From Sinotaia quadrata (taxonomy: Eukaryota; Mollusca; Gastropoda; Architaenioglossa; Viviparidae): a DNA stretch of 64,000 nt. Shown piece by piece: positions 1 to 10,277 of this stretch. The stretch spans positions 110,570,860-110,634,859 of the forward strand of contig CM054181.1 in assembly GCA_028829895.1 (NCBI GenBank), in the 5' to 3' direction. Both the position numbers and the translations under genes were made by a program. Each line of letters starts with the position of its first letter. The first letter of the stretch is position 1. The notes under the pieces are model-generated. The model saw only the letters and a program-made list of their open reading frames with translations, made no database searches and was not told where the DNA came from.

Positions 1-2
1 AT

Positions 3-668
3 ATCATAAGTGACGGACATATAGGCCCAAATCTAGACTTAACTGCAGCCATTCGTGACATGGCCTTACCGACTACAAAGAAACAGGTCAGGGCAGTTTT
101 GGGGCTAGTGGGGTACTACCGAAAATTTGTCCCAAACTTCAGTACGCTTCTTAAACCACTGACGGACTTAACTGGGAACAAACAACCTACGAAAATACGA
201 TGGACGGCCGAGTGTAGCACCGCCCTCGAAAAGGTGAAGGACATCTTGACCAGTAAACCCGTCCTACAGTTACCAGACTTTGACAAAAGATTTATTGTCA
301 GGACCGACGCATCAGACGAAGGCCTCGGTGCCATACTTCTCCAAGAGACAGATGACGAATACCTACCGGTAGCATACGCGTCTAAGAAACTGTTAGATCG
401 TGAGACACGGTATTCTACGATTGAAAAAGAGTGCTTAGCAATCGTATGGGCACTCAAGAAATTTAGTGCTTATCTGTACTCTAAACCATTCATCCTGCAG
501 TGCGATCATAAGCCGCTGACATATCTGCGCACTAGCATGTATGATAACGCTAGGCTAACTAGATGGACACTCCTGCTACAGGAGTATAGCTTCGTTGTCG
601 AACACATCGCGGGCCGAGAGAATTCGGGTGCCGATGCATTATCCCGGCATGCCATAACCGCGATATAA
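3..668 (+). CDS. pol: Ty3/Gypsy pol fragment: end of reverse transcriptase plus RNase H (5' truncated by window)
   Basis: The frame is already open at the window edge; the in-frame ATG at 60 is internal, not the start. Reading from base 3, a GHIGPN stretch and an LGLVGYYRKFVPNFS motif mark the end of the reverse transcriptase thumb region of Ty3/Gypsy polyproteins. RNase H follows: the first catalytic Asp lies in RTDASDEGLGAIL, Glu in STIEKECLAIVWAL, and the next Asp in LQCDHKPLTYL. The usual closing GRENSGADALSRH supplies the last conserved Asp. RNase H removes the RNA strand of the RNA:DNA hybrid during reverse transcription in the virus-like particle. The frame is free of stops and frameshifts over 222 codons, so this copy is not very old. 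Oddity: the stop comes about eight codons after ALSRH, and no integrase is found in any frame before the polypurine tract. The family identification is firm; the subclade is not. Confidence 0.95.
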   Translation: MISDGHIGPNLDLTAAIRDMALPTTKKQVRAVLGLVGYYRKFVPNFSTLLKPLTDLTGNKQPTKIRWTAECSTALEKVKDILTSKPVLQLPDFDKRFIVRTDASDEGLGAILLQETDDEYLPVAYASKKLLDRETRYSTIEKECLAIVWALKKFSAYLYSKPFILQCDHKPLTYLRTSMYDNARLTRWTLLLQEYSFVVEHIAGRENSGADALSRHAITAI

Positions 669-785
669 ACAAGAGAGAGGATAGTCTCTCCACAGATGCG
701 CATAAAATTCCTGTGGGGACTATCGTGTGAAATAAAATTTTTTTGTTCCTATTTGATTTCCACTCTGTGAGCTCCAATCAATTTT

Positions 786-795
786 AAGAAGGGGG
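786..795 (+). other. Polypurine tract of the Ty3/Gypsy element
   Basis: The run AAGAAGGGGG lies about 120 bp after the pol stop and directly before a TGTCACAGG that looks like an LTR start. In LTR retrotransposons this purine tract resists RNase H and primes plus-strand DNA. Position and composition both fit. Confidence 0.7.
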
Positions 796-796
796 T

Positions 797-1260
797 TGTC
801 ACAGGAAATGAGGGACAGGAATTATATTTTATTTCATTTTAAAAAACCGCTAACAAAACTAATTGAAGTAACCCGAGTTTTGTTATTTTTCGTATGTAGC
901 ATGTAACTTCCAGTAACGGTCACCTAAGATCTCTTTAGTAGACAGACGTTCGTGACGCAGTGTGTGTTAATTATCATATTGAATATATATATTAGTTTGT
1001 GAAAGATATGTATATTAAATGATTGGGACAACTGCGCACTTCGAGTCACGTGTTGTTGACAAGAGAAGTGGCCAGTGCGCAATTAGAATTCGCTACAGAA
1101 AAGCGTGCATCGCAATTACCACTATATTATCCAAGGCAAAAATCATGTCACGGGACATAGCTTCTGGAAGTTTTGGAAACCTTCAGTGAAGGCTATATAA
1201 GAGGCGAAATGAAGACTTTACTCTCAATGTTGAAAACGTCGATTCGTCTGAAGCCAGTCT
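797..1260 (+). mobile_element. Start of the 3' LTR of the Ty3/Gypsy element (U3 and beginning of R; 3' end unresolved)
   Basis: The LTR is inferred to begin at TGTCACAGG, right after the polypurine tract. A TATA box lies about 400 bp in. The 3' end cannot be fixed: the 5' LTR is outside the window, so no second LTR copy or target-site duplication can be compared. An AATAAA near 2151, followed by CTAAACA, is one possible end region, but this is a guess; the end given here is only the minimum supported. Confidence 0.6.
1194..1200 (+). promoter_or_regulatory. TATA box of the LTR promoter
   Basis: TATATAA sits in a locally GC-rich context (GGCTATATAAGAGGCG). About 25-35 bp downstream is CTCTCAATG, a plausible initiator. 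This is the expected U3/R layout for an LTR promoter driving genomic RNA. Confidence 0.6.
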
Positions 1261-2519
1261 AACTTCACGTATGAATTATCTCATGTACAGAGATTTCATA
1301 AAGGAAAGCTGCAAAGATCTCTTTCCTCCCGTTTTCCATCCGTCTGATGCCATATATTGAGTAACGAGGCAAAATTACTCAGTATAATTGTTGGCAAAGT
1401 GGAAAGTTCGCTGTCAAAGAAAACCCAATGCACGCGACGCTGGTTGTATGCAGTTAACGACACGAGGGACCAACTTGTTCTTCCCCCTGTCTGAGTTCGT
1501 TTTGGCAGTCTATCCCGCAAATTGAGGGGCTAGCGCCGGAGATACATATCCGGATTTCTACACTCAATGTAATGCGACGACACATCCCACTGGACGACTC
1601 CGCCCGATAATGCTAAACGTCGTTGGGGTGTCCGTATCCACGACAACCAGAAACAGCGACAATTATCGAGACTGACAACAGTCAGTTAAATTTCAGATTT
1701 CTCCCCAGTGATAATCTGAAAGTGGTGCCTAGATCCTGCAGAATCTTCACCTGTAATGCACGCCTCAATTGCGTGTGATCTTCACTTTGAAGTGCCGCTT
1801 ATAAGTGACGTGTGAGCTTACGTCGTCTCCTTGGAACTCTGACATTAATAGTGAGTAATCATTAGCACGGCTAACGCGCACATACTTAACTCAGGACTCT
1901 TAAGAAAATGAACACTATTATATCGTTTGCAAAATAAGAACTCTAATGTTAAAAGTAATGCGTATTTTACATGTAAACTATTGTTAAAGCGGCCACATTT
2001 GCCGCATAAGAATTGTGTAATTAATCTTTATTTTATATTTTGAATTTCATCATTTTCATCTCCCCTTATTTCCCACAGAGTGCATGACATTGGAAAGTTG
2101 AATGAATGATTAATCACTGTGCGAAAGAGTAGTGCCCCTTTTAAATCGGGAAATAAATAACCTGATCTAAACATCTTTCAACTCTCTTGTTATTCATAGT
2201 TTTTGAGAGGGACGAAAGAATTTGTACTATTGTTTTGCACCGTTCGTCTGTTCGTCCATTTATTCACATTTATGATACACACTCACAACACACACCGCCA
2301 ATAAAACGTTCCTTGGCATGACATTAATAAAGTGGGCCCCACCCAAACATCAATGGAGTATGTCATGTGTGTCTATGTAACAACTTGACGCGACGTAGTA
2401 CTGGCATACGTCACCGGGCTTTTCTTGGAGGTGCACCGGAGCAGGCCAAAATTAGACTTCACCCCTTGCATCTCTAACTTCAGCTCGAGGTCGGCTTGTA
2501 ACGAGCCTCCCGTTTTGTG
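1261..2519. other. No gene recognised; probably includes the rest of the LTR
   Basis: Mixed-composition sequence with no long ATG-initiated frame or recognised domain. Part of it probably belongs to the 3' LTR that starts at 797. AATAAA signals occur near 2151, 2300 and 2326. Confidence 0.4.
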
Positions 2520-2860
2520 ACAAATTCAAACCAGATTTAGTCTCGATATCTAGGGTAACCAACAAGATCGAGGTTATTTATAGCGCAACGAACCCAGATC
2601 GCTTGAATGATATTAAATATGGCAATCTAGATCGTGGACTCAGTGGCCAGAATGGTCAATCCAGATAGCGGGCTAAGTATCTAATGCAGACACCAAAATC
2701 ATGGGTTCGATATGGGATCCAAGTCAGATCGTATGCTTACAAACTGCATGGCTAACCCAGATCGCTGGTTGATATCCATATGGTAGTCCACCCTGGACAT
2801 AAACTCAACATCCGGTATGGTCAAACCAGATCGTGTGCCCGATTTTCGGAAACGGCAATT
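2520..2860. repeat. Cluster of a degenerate CCAGATCG motif
   Basis: About eight variants of [AC]CCAGATCG[CT] recur at irregular 30-60 bp spacing (for example near 2592, 2628, 2727, 2757 and 2826). Flanking words such as GATATC/GATATGG and GGCTAA also recur. This reads as a heavily decayed tandem array of roughly 50-60 bp units. Confidence 0.4.
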
Positions 2861-4267
2861 GTATAAATTTGAAATATATTTATATTAAAATATTATCTCA
2901 GGCCAAATAAGTCATGCGAACTAGTAATATTTTAAAATATTTTGAGTGTGCAACGAATTATAACCTTTCTGTTCACAAATATATGTCTTGAAAGATTTAT
3001 TTTATTTTATTTTTAAACATTTATTTTATTCGAATATGTTCAACGGTTTAATTTTATTTATTTTTTAGTTAAAAGAGATATTTTGTTTGTCCTTATTTAT
3101 CATTCATACACACGCGTTAGTATGTATTATTATTAATATAAAAAGACGAGTCAAGTGGCTGAACAATGTACCAGTACTCAACTTACATATATTTAATAAA
3201 CATTTTTTTTTAAAGTTGTATTATTATAAATAGTAAAAGTAACAGTAATATCATTTATTTATAATTTAATCCCTTTTAACAGAAATGCATTTTTTCGTTA
3301 TACATCAAATTTTACCAGAAGGCTTGTGCAACAATTGCTTTACCTGAGTTGTATGTATCCAGACAGTTCATGATATAAAGGTAAATGTGGTACAAGATCA
3401 CAGATACAAGCGATGTGGAAGTAAAGAGGAAAGATGGGTTGGTGTATTGCTAACATTCTATCTAATATAAACTGAAGACGCAAGCAGTGCAAACGTTGTG
3501 GCCGAAAATGCGCTTTCATTTTGCATGTATGAGATACAATTTCCTGTTCTGTTGAAGTATTGTTTCGCTGCAACTACGGCTAATATTACTACCGTCGCTA
3601 TTGTACTCGTCAGAATGCACAGATGTGCATACACGCACAAGTACGCATGCAGCAATTATTGAGCGTAACGTATCAGGCCTATTTAGACGTAGCCAAGTGG
3701 AAGATTCCATTCAGGATAGCCAAGCATTTTTCGAAAATGTCAGGACACGACTAGGACTGAAAACGCTACGAATTTTTAAAATGTAACTTTTCTCAGGCAT
3801 GATACTGGAGAGGGGCTTATGTTCAAATGTGTTTTTATTATAGTTTAACATTTATTTTTAAAAAATTAAATATATAATAATATCTTTCAATACTAGAATA
3901 TAAATTAATAAAATTTGGATTTTAAAAGAAAAGTTTAGTTTACTGAAAATTTTCTGAAAACATTTCTTGGGATGCCTGTATTCATTGCATTTAAAATTTT
4001 TATTTTTTAAAAAAGTATTTATAAATAAAGTATTTATAAATAAATAAATAAAACATTCGGGAGAAACTTCATTTATGTCACAGTACTGAACAACTATGTA
4101 CAACATTCTACTCTACTTCAACGAGAAACTTCATTTATCTCACTAAAGAACAAATATGTACAATATTCTAGTATGCCATAACTTTTAACATTAATTTCAA
4201 CATTGTAATATTTTTTTTAACTTATTATTATACAACAGTAATTATTTCAAAGATTTGTAATAACTAC
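2861..4267. other. AT-rich stretch without recognised gene
   Basis: Very AT-rich, with many short A/T runs and only small frames with no family resemblance. Nothing else is supported. Confidence 0.5.
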
Positions 4268-4341
4268 TATCTATCTATCCATATATCCATCCATCTATGC
4301 ATCCATCCATCCATCCATCCAAAGAATCATCCATCCGTCCG
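4268..4341. repeat. (CTAT)n/(CATC)n tetranucleotide microsatellite
   Basis: CTAT units change into ATCC units, with interruptions (ATATATCC, ATGC, AAAGAATC) and a final CCGTCCG. An imperfect compound microsatellite. Confidence 0.85.
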
Positions 4342-5274
4342 ACTTTTATTCTGTTTTTGGAGAAGTTCGGCGATGGCTAATTTGAGATATCTCGGTAACG
4401 CTGAATTACAGTTACGTGGGATTTACGTTGCTGTAGACAGAGAACTGTTTATAAAAAAGCAACAGCAAATAACTACATCTTTAAAATTCAATTCAACAAT
4501 TCAACGAACGTAAGCAAAATTATCGTAGAAGAAAAAATTGGTATGCAAAACAGCAGGCTGACTGAAATAAACAAGAATACAAAATGCTACATAGTACTGG
4601 ACCTTGTACAGGTTTCTAAATTTAGCTTTCTGACTACATTACTAGTGATACAAACGTTTCTAAAGCACAGGTATGTCCCTCCACACATTTTTCCCCACCC
4701 AAATCCCGTGCACTCAAAAATACATGCACATTTTATTCAATGTATATTTAAAATAATTTCATTAAAATGCTGACATGTTTATGATTGAGGAAAACCTCGA
4801 AGAAAAAAGCAGTCGATAATTGATAGGAAAAATTAAAAACCACAATAGGAAATTAGCATCAAGGAATCTACACAAAACGCTCGCATCGTTAACCTCGCAA
4901 AAAAAAAAAAAAAAAAAAAAAAAAAAGCAAAGAACGATAATTATAATGAGCGCAAGTCAGATGTGATGAATATATACAAATAAAAGTATCAAACAACCAA
5001 CCAGGAATTTTGGATTTGATTTCTATTATAGGTTGTTGCATTTTTTTTTGTTATGATTCTCTTTAAATATCCATATTTAAAGGGAGGATGTTATTAACTT
5101 TTGGTTTTCTGTACATACCCTTGGTTAGATAGGGTGACATTGACAGAAATGTTCAAATCCATCTGTTATTTATGTTTGTATTGAAACATATTAGGTTTTT
5201 TTTGGTTAATTATGAATTATTTACCGGAAGATGTATATTATGATTAATGTGTGTTTTGTACAGGATGATATACT
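4342..5274. other. AT-rich stretch with a 28-nt poly(A) run, no gene recognised
   Basis: The A run spans 4899-4926. No tRNA-like A/B box or SINE core is visible upstream, so I cannot call a SINE or processed pseudogene. The rest is AT-rich and featureless. Confidence 0.45.
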
Positions 5275-5448
5275 GAAATGAATGAAAACTCTGACAATGT
5301 ACACAATAGTATTTTATTTTTAGCCAGTGAAAAAATTTAATAACGTAAGAAAGATGGGTGACTTTTTGCAATGTTTTAAATACAAATTAAGTGATGTCTC
5401 TTTCTATTACTGGAATGAGTTATTAGACTTTAGCTTTTCTGGAGCCAT
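5275..5448 (+). repeat. Dispersed repeat family R1, copy a
   Basis: This stretch aligns by eye with 33635-33815 in the same orientation. Shared blocks are a CTGACAAT/TTGACAAT start, TTTTAGCCAGTG versus TTTTAGACAGTG, GTGATGTCTCTTTCTA versus GTGCTGTCTCTTTCTA, and TTTTCTGGAGCCATGATA versus TTTTCTGGAGTCATAATA. Divergence is considerable, so the copies are old. No coding capacity or terminal structure identifies the class. Confidence 0.65.
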
Positions 5449-5780
5449 GATATGTAGTAAATATCCTTTGTATATGTATAATCAGAAGTCAAGATATATA
5501 GTAAATATCCTTTGTATATGTATAATCAGAAGTCAAGATATGTAGTAAATATAATTTGTATATGTATAATCAGAAGTCAAGATATATAGTAAATATCCTT
5601 TGTATATGTAATGCAGAAGTCAAGATATACAGTAAATATCCTTTGTATATGTAATGCATAAGTCAAGATATACAGTAAATATCCTTTGTATATGTAATGC
5701 AGAAGTCAAGATATACAGTAAATATCCTTTGTATATGTAATGCATAAGTCAAGATATACAGTAAATATCCTTTGTATATG
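5449..5780 (+). repeat. 43-44-bp minisatellite, about 7.5 copies
   Basis: The unit begins GATATATAGTAAATATCC, continues TTTGTATATGTA and ends CAGAAGTCAA. The first copies are 44 bp (TATAATCAGAAG); later ones are 43 bp (TAATGCAGAAG or TAATGCATAAG). The last units alternate GCAGAAG and GCATAAG, so they were amplified as 86-bp dimers. The array starts exactly where R1 copy a ends. Confidence 0.95.
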
Positions 5781-5848
5781 AATAAGCTGAAGCGGTGCTC
5801 AATTTATATTTTGGGGAGGTGCAATTTTCCCTAATTTTTATTCTGTAA

Positions 5849-5851
<3 letters not shown>

Positions 5852-5920
<69 letters not shown>

Positions 5921-5923
5921 ACA

Positions 5924-5970
<47 letters not shown>

Positions 5971-6019
5971 ATACACACACACACACACATACACACACAC
6001 ACAAACGCACACACACACA
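5852..6019. repeat. (CA)n microsatellite
   Basis: About 168 bp of CA with scattered CATACA interruptions. Cys/Val-rich frames across it on the other strand are artefacts. Confidence 0.95.
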
Positions 6020-6531
6020 AGCAGAGTTTAACAAAACTGTTTATAAAGAAAGAACGTTACCTTTGTATCTGAAACTAAACATGATGAAAGTACCAATGCA
6101 ATAGTCTATTTTCCTACCCTCTTAAACTTATATCTTCGTGTAACATAATTTACTTATTTTTTCTTTTGTAATATTTTGTAATGTGTTATATATATATTTG
6201 GACTCAGTAAAGAATTTAAAATACCTAGAAAAATACTGACATTTAACTTGTTTTAAGTGTATAAAATGCGTTTTAATCAGAAGAATTTCATTTTAGAAGC
6301 GTTCAGATTTTAAATTTTACGGCAATGACATTCTGATCTTGCAAAATAAAAAAACACAATACAACTTACAAAAGATGATAATAGAATTCTTGATTAAATC
6401 AATAGTCATTAAATAACAAACTATATTTTCGATTTCTTATGTCGATGTGATTCACTCCTCTAAACATGTAGCGCAAGTTGTCATCCAATAATCTGTTTCG
6501 AATTATTAGAAACCTATTGTTGTCTCAGTAT
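6020..6531. other. No gene recognised
   Basis: AT-rich sequence between the CA repeat and the inverted-repeat-bounded segment. Nothing recognisable. Confidence 0.5.
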
Positions 6532-6544
6532 TCTTTGTGAAGAG

Positions 6545-6942
6545 CCTTCAACACTACACCAACGGCCAAGAACAGTACAGTTAACTTCCTTCAACACTAC
6601 ACCAACGGCCAAGAACAGTACAGTTAACTTCCTTCAACACTACACCAACGGCCAAGAACAGTACAGTTAACTTCCTTCAACACTACACCAACGGCCAAGA
6701 ACAGTACAGTTAACTTCCTTCAACACTACACCAACGGCCAAGGACAGTACAGTTAACTTCCTTCAACACTACACCAACGGCCAAGAACAGTACAGTTAAC
6801 TTCCTTCAACACTACACCAACGGCCAAGAACAGTACAGTTAACTTCCTTCAACACTACACCAACGGCCAAGAGCAGGAAAGTTAACTTACTTCAACACTA
6901 CGCCAACGACCAAGAACAGTAAAGTTAACTTACTTCAACACT
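6545..6942. repeat. 43-bp minisatellite, about 9 copies
   Basis: The unit reads CCTTCAACACTACACCAACG, then GCCAAGAACAGTACAGTTAACTT. The first seven copies are almost identical and the last two diverge (GGAAAG, ACTTACTT, CGCCAACGAC). The first unit overlaps the left 20-bp inverted repeat by CCTTCAA. Confidence 0.97.
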
Positions 6943-7014
6943 GAGGCTAGATAAGCACATGGGGACCTATTGCAAAGCCATTCCGTCAGACTAATATACT
7001 GACTTTGATTTGTG

Positions 7015-7043
7015 TGTGCGTGCATGCGTGCGTGCGTGCGTTG
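7015..7043. repeat. Short (TGCG)n-type microsatellite
   Basis: An alternating purine/pyrimidine run of GTGTGTGCGTGC followed by GTGC units. Confidence 0.7.
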
Positions 7044-7261
7044 AAAGATAACAAGGCTGAAGAAGAAATTATCTGTCTAGAGTCTAGACAGTTCTACCGG
7101 GTCGGAAGACAGGACGACTATCGCCAGCAAAAATAAATAACAAACAAACAAAAATACGGTGAAAATATAGACTGCAAAATAGTACAATTCTAATACTAAT
7201 TAAAAGCGAGTGACGTCATATAACATGTGCAACAGTAGATACAGGACACCACAGACCATGG

Positions 7262-7809
7262 TGGAGATAACTCAAATTACTCCATACAAGACCACCAAAG
7301 TGGGGATGACTCAAATTACTCCATACAAGACCATCTAAATAGCGATGACTCAAATTACTCCATACAAGACCATCAAAATAGCGATGACTCAAATTACTCC
7401 ATACAAGACCACAAAATAGCGATGACTCAAATTACTCCATACAAGACCACAAAATAGCGATGACTCAAATTACTCCATACAAGACCATTAAAATAGCGAT
7501 GACTCAAATTACTCCATACAGGACCACAAAATAGCGATGACTCAAATTACTCCATACAGGACCACAAAATAGCGATGACTCAAATTACTCCATACAAGAC
7601 CACAAAATAGCGATGACTCAAATTACTCCATAGCAGACCACAAAATAGTGATGACTCAAATTACTCCATAGCAGACCACAAAATAGCGATGACTCAAATT
7701 ACTCCATACAGGACCACCAAAGTGGGGATGACTCAAATTACTCCATACAGGACTACAAAATAGCGATGACTCAAATTACTCCATACAGGACCACAAAATA
7801 GCGATGACT
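7262..7809. repeat. 38-bp minisatellite, about 14 copies
   Basis: The unit is GATGACTCAAATTACTCCAT followed by ACAAGACCACAAAATAGC. Variants include ACAGGACC, AGCAGACC, ACCATCTAAAT and ACCACCAAAGTGGG. The ACCACCAAAGTGGG variant occurs both near the start and near position 7730, which suggests internal exchange. Confidence 0.97.
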
Positions 7810-7999
7810 TAATCACATACATAGAGCATCAAATAGGAACACTTGACAAGCCACGAGTATTTCTGTCGGCAAGCAAATATCTGGGCGGAAAAAGTAACAT
7901 ACATACATGTACTTCCCTTAAAAATTGGAAGGTTACGGAAAGCAAACAATTTCAAATGAAAATGGGATGGATGGGAGTTGTTCATTTATACTTAGCGAA

Positions 8000-8400
8000 C
8001 ACTTAACAAAAGTACTAAACCCAAGAGGAACATAAAAATCACGAAAGAGTAATACACAAAAGAACAATCAATAAAACAGACACTCAACAAGAAGATATCA
8101 AATTCAACAGAAGCACGAATGGAATAGAACATTAATTAATAAGCACTCAATAGAAATAAGTGATCAGATCCAACAGAAATAAGAAAAGAATAGTATGAAA
8201 ATATTTTTAAAAAATATTAAACACATACTCAAAAGAGAAATAAGTAATCAGAACCAATAGAAACAAAAAATAAGAGGATGAAAAAAAGAAAGAAAGAAAC
8301 ATTACACAAAAGGATGGCAGATATAACAGAAATATATATGATCACTACAGAAAGACATAAAACCCAACAGAAAAATTTAGGAAATGAAATTTTAAAAAAA
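8000..8400. repeat. Decayed A-rich tandem repeat
   Basis: The phrases ACTCAATAGAAATAAG, TGATCAGATCC and AACAGAAA recur near 8147, 8227 and 8310 with strong divergence, at roughly 80-bp spacing. A 61-codon minus-strand frame here is low-complexity Phe/Ser and not credible. Confidence 0.45.
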
Positions 8401-8589
8401 GAAAAGAAATTCAAATAGAATATATCCTTGAATCACGAAGGCGGGGTTAAGAAACAGGAAGTGTCAAAAAAGACCACCAAAGACTCTTACTTGAAGGCTC
8501 TTCACAAAGACATTAGAGAAAAACTAACAACAAACAGATATCTAACAAAGTCTAAAATGGGTATATTTGCATCAGTAAATTCTACAGAA

Positions 8590-9060
8590 TTTTATTTCTG
8601 ACATATATTACTAAAGCCATTCTAGTATGTCTTTTAATGTACTGAACAGAAGCCTGAGCATGTATTATTGCAGGAAGAATATAAGAAAGTATATTACCAA
8701 AGAATGCCAGACAGTGCACTACTAAAGGAATACCAGAATACATATTACTCGAGACAAGTCAGAATGCAAATTTAGTGAAAACAAGCCAAAATAATTATTA
8801 CTAAATAATGCTAAATTATACATTATTTTGGGAAGAAAATTAAATATGTATTACAAAACCCAAGCATATATATCAGAAAACTGACTATTACTTCAATTAG
8901 GGAACTCAAGTCAAAATATGCATTAATAAACACAGTTAAGAACATGTTTTACTGAAGACAATATTTATTAATAAGCAGAACCCCGAGAATACTTAGTACA
9001 GAAAAGTATATATTAAGTCAGAATTGTAATTACTTAAGTTAATACAGTTAATAAGTTAAT
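8590..9060. repeat. Strongly decayed tandem repeat around a TATTACTNAA core
   Basis: TATTA-C-AA words with following AGTCAGAAT or AAGCCA-like words recur about every 45-60 bp (near 8665, 8690, 8742, 8797, 8845, 8884, 8921 and 9012). They are too diverged for an exact unit. Confidence 0.35.
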
Positions 9061-9374
9061 ATTAGCAAAACAAGCCACTTCTAAAAAAGAGTTCAGAAAT
9101 CCTGGAAGACTAGTCTCAGCAAGAAGAAAATGCAAGCGATGCGAATTTGGAACATCGAGTTGAGGCGTACAGCAACTGTGTCGAGTAATTAAAACAGAAG
9201 ATTAAAATGATGAAAATGGTAGAATAACCAGGAGACAGATCTGGGGTAATTTATGTGGACGCTTTAAGGGGAGAGGGGAAAAAAAGTCATATCAGGACCG
9301 TGAGATCCAAATACCAGGCACCTGAATATTAGGACTGGCGCCCAGATTATTAACAACAAAATTGTGAAGAACCC

Positions 9375-9385
9375 CTTTGTGTGTG

Positions 9386-9417
<32 letters not shown>

Positions 9418-9419
9418 TA
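9375..9419. repeat. (GT)n(GC/GT)n microsatellite
   Basis: GT dinucleotides are followed by CGTG units, all alternating purine/pyrimidine. Confidence 0.9.
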
Positions 9420-9617
9420 TTTATGAATATGTATTACTGATGATTAAGTAGAACATATATTTGTGAATGTAGATTTGATTATTGAACAAACATTAGGTCC
9501 TTCCACACTTTGAATAAGTTCGACCTCATCAGAATACATGAAAGATCTAAGTCTCTTACTAGTTGTTTTTATTCGCCTACATTGCGTCTCCTGTTCCGTT
9601 TAAGCAATGAAGGCGCG

Positions 9618-9905
9618 TACGCACACACACACACATACACAATCTAAGTGTAATGTGCATGCATACACACACATACACAATCTAAGTGTAATGCGTACGT
9701 ACTCATACACAATTACACGCACACAATCTAAGTGTAATGCGCACGCTTACGCACACACATACACGCACACAATCTAAGTGTAACGCGCACACACACACAT
9801 ACACGCACACAATCTAAGTGTAACGCGCACACACACACATACACGCACACAATCTAAGTGTAACGCGCGCACACACACATACACGCACACAATCTAAGTG
9901 TAATG
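9618..9905. repeat. CA-rich minisatellite with 40-bp unit, about 7 copies
   Basis: The constant word AATCTAAGTGTAA is followed by CGCGCACACACACACATACACGCACAC. Early units are irregular (36-48 bp). The last three repeat exactly every 40 bp (9771, 9811, 9851, 9891). The unit appears to be a CA microsatellite that captured a 13-bp unique word. Confidence 0.93.
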
Positions 9906-10277
9906 CAGAGAATATATCTTATAAAGAATAAGCAGCTTGAGAGTTGAAGTAGTTACGTGTCAAAAAAAATATATACTACTTTGCAGTACGGCGAACACAA
10001 CCTAGTAACACGGTTCAACACGCCACTCTCCGGAGGTGTACATGCTTTTTCAAACGTGTTTTGGGGTGGATAGGAGATGAAAATGATGAAACATACGTTT
10101 TGTTTCGCCTCTCATCCACTGACAGCATATGCTAAACTGATATATTTTCCACAAGAAAACAGTGCCAATACTGCATACAGGCAACCTGGTTATATGTAAA
10201 TATTAATTTCATAGTTCATATTTCTATATTATGCACGTTATCTTGCATGAATAAAAAGGCTTAAAGTGACGTGCGTC

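Larger units (their letters stand above)
6532..8510. mobile_element. Candidate non-autonomous element bounded by a perfect 20-bp inverted repeat and carrying minisatellites
   Basis: TCTTTGTGAAGAGCCTTCAA at 6532-6551 reappears as its exact reverse complement at 8491-8510. Inside lie a 43-bp array starting within the left repeat, a 38-bp array and a decayed A-rich array. A 13-bp piece of the 38-bp array (AAGACCACCAAAG, 7288) recurs at 8470, close to the right repeat, which suggests that both ends and the arrays belong to one unit. No transposase frame is present and no obvious target-site duplication flanks it. Known parallels are minisatellite-carrying non-autonomous elements, such as bivalve pearl/Helitron-like elements; assignment is open. 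Confidence 0.4.

Noticed and set aside
2700..2720. tRNA T-arm-like GGGTTCGAT words (also near 28160 and 47152)
   Set aside because: No matching acceptor, D or anticodon arms at the required spacing.
4899..4926. Poly(A) tail of a SINE or processed pseudogene
   Set aside because: No tRNA-like head, coding remnant or flanking duplication could be found upstream.
5831..6034. Cys/Val-rich frames across CA repeats (also at 11222, 24777, 49396, 53611)
   Set aside because: Translations of dinucleotide repeats, not genes.
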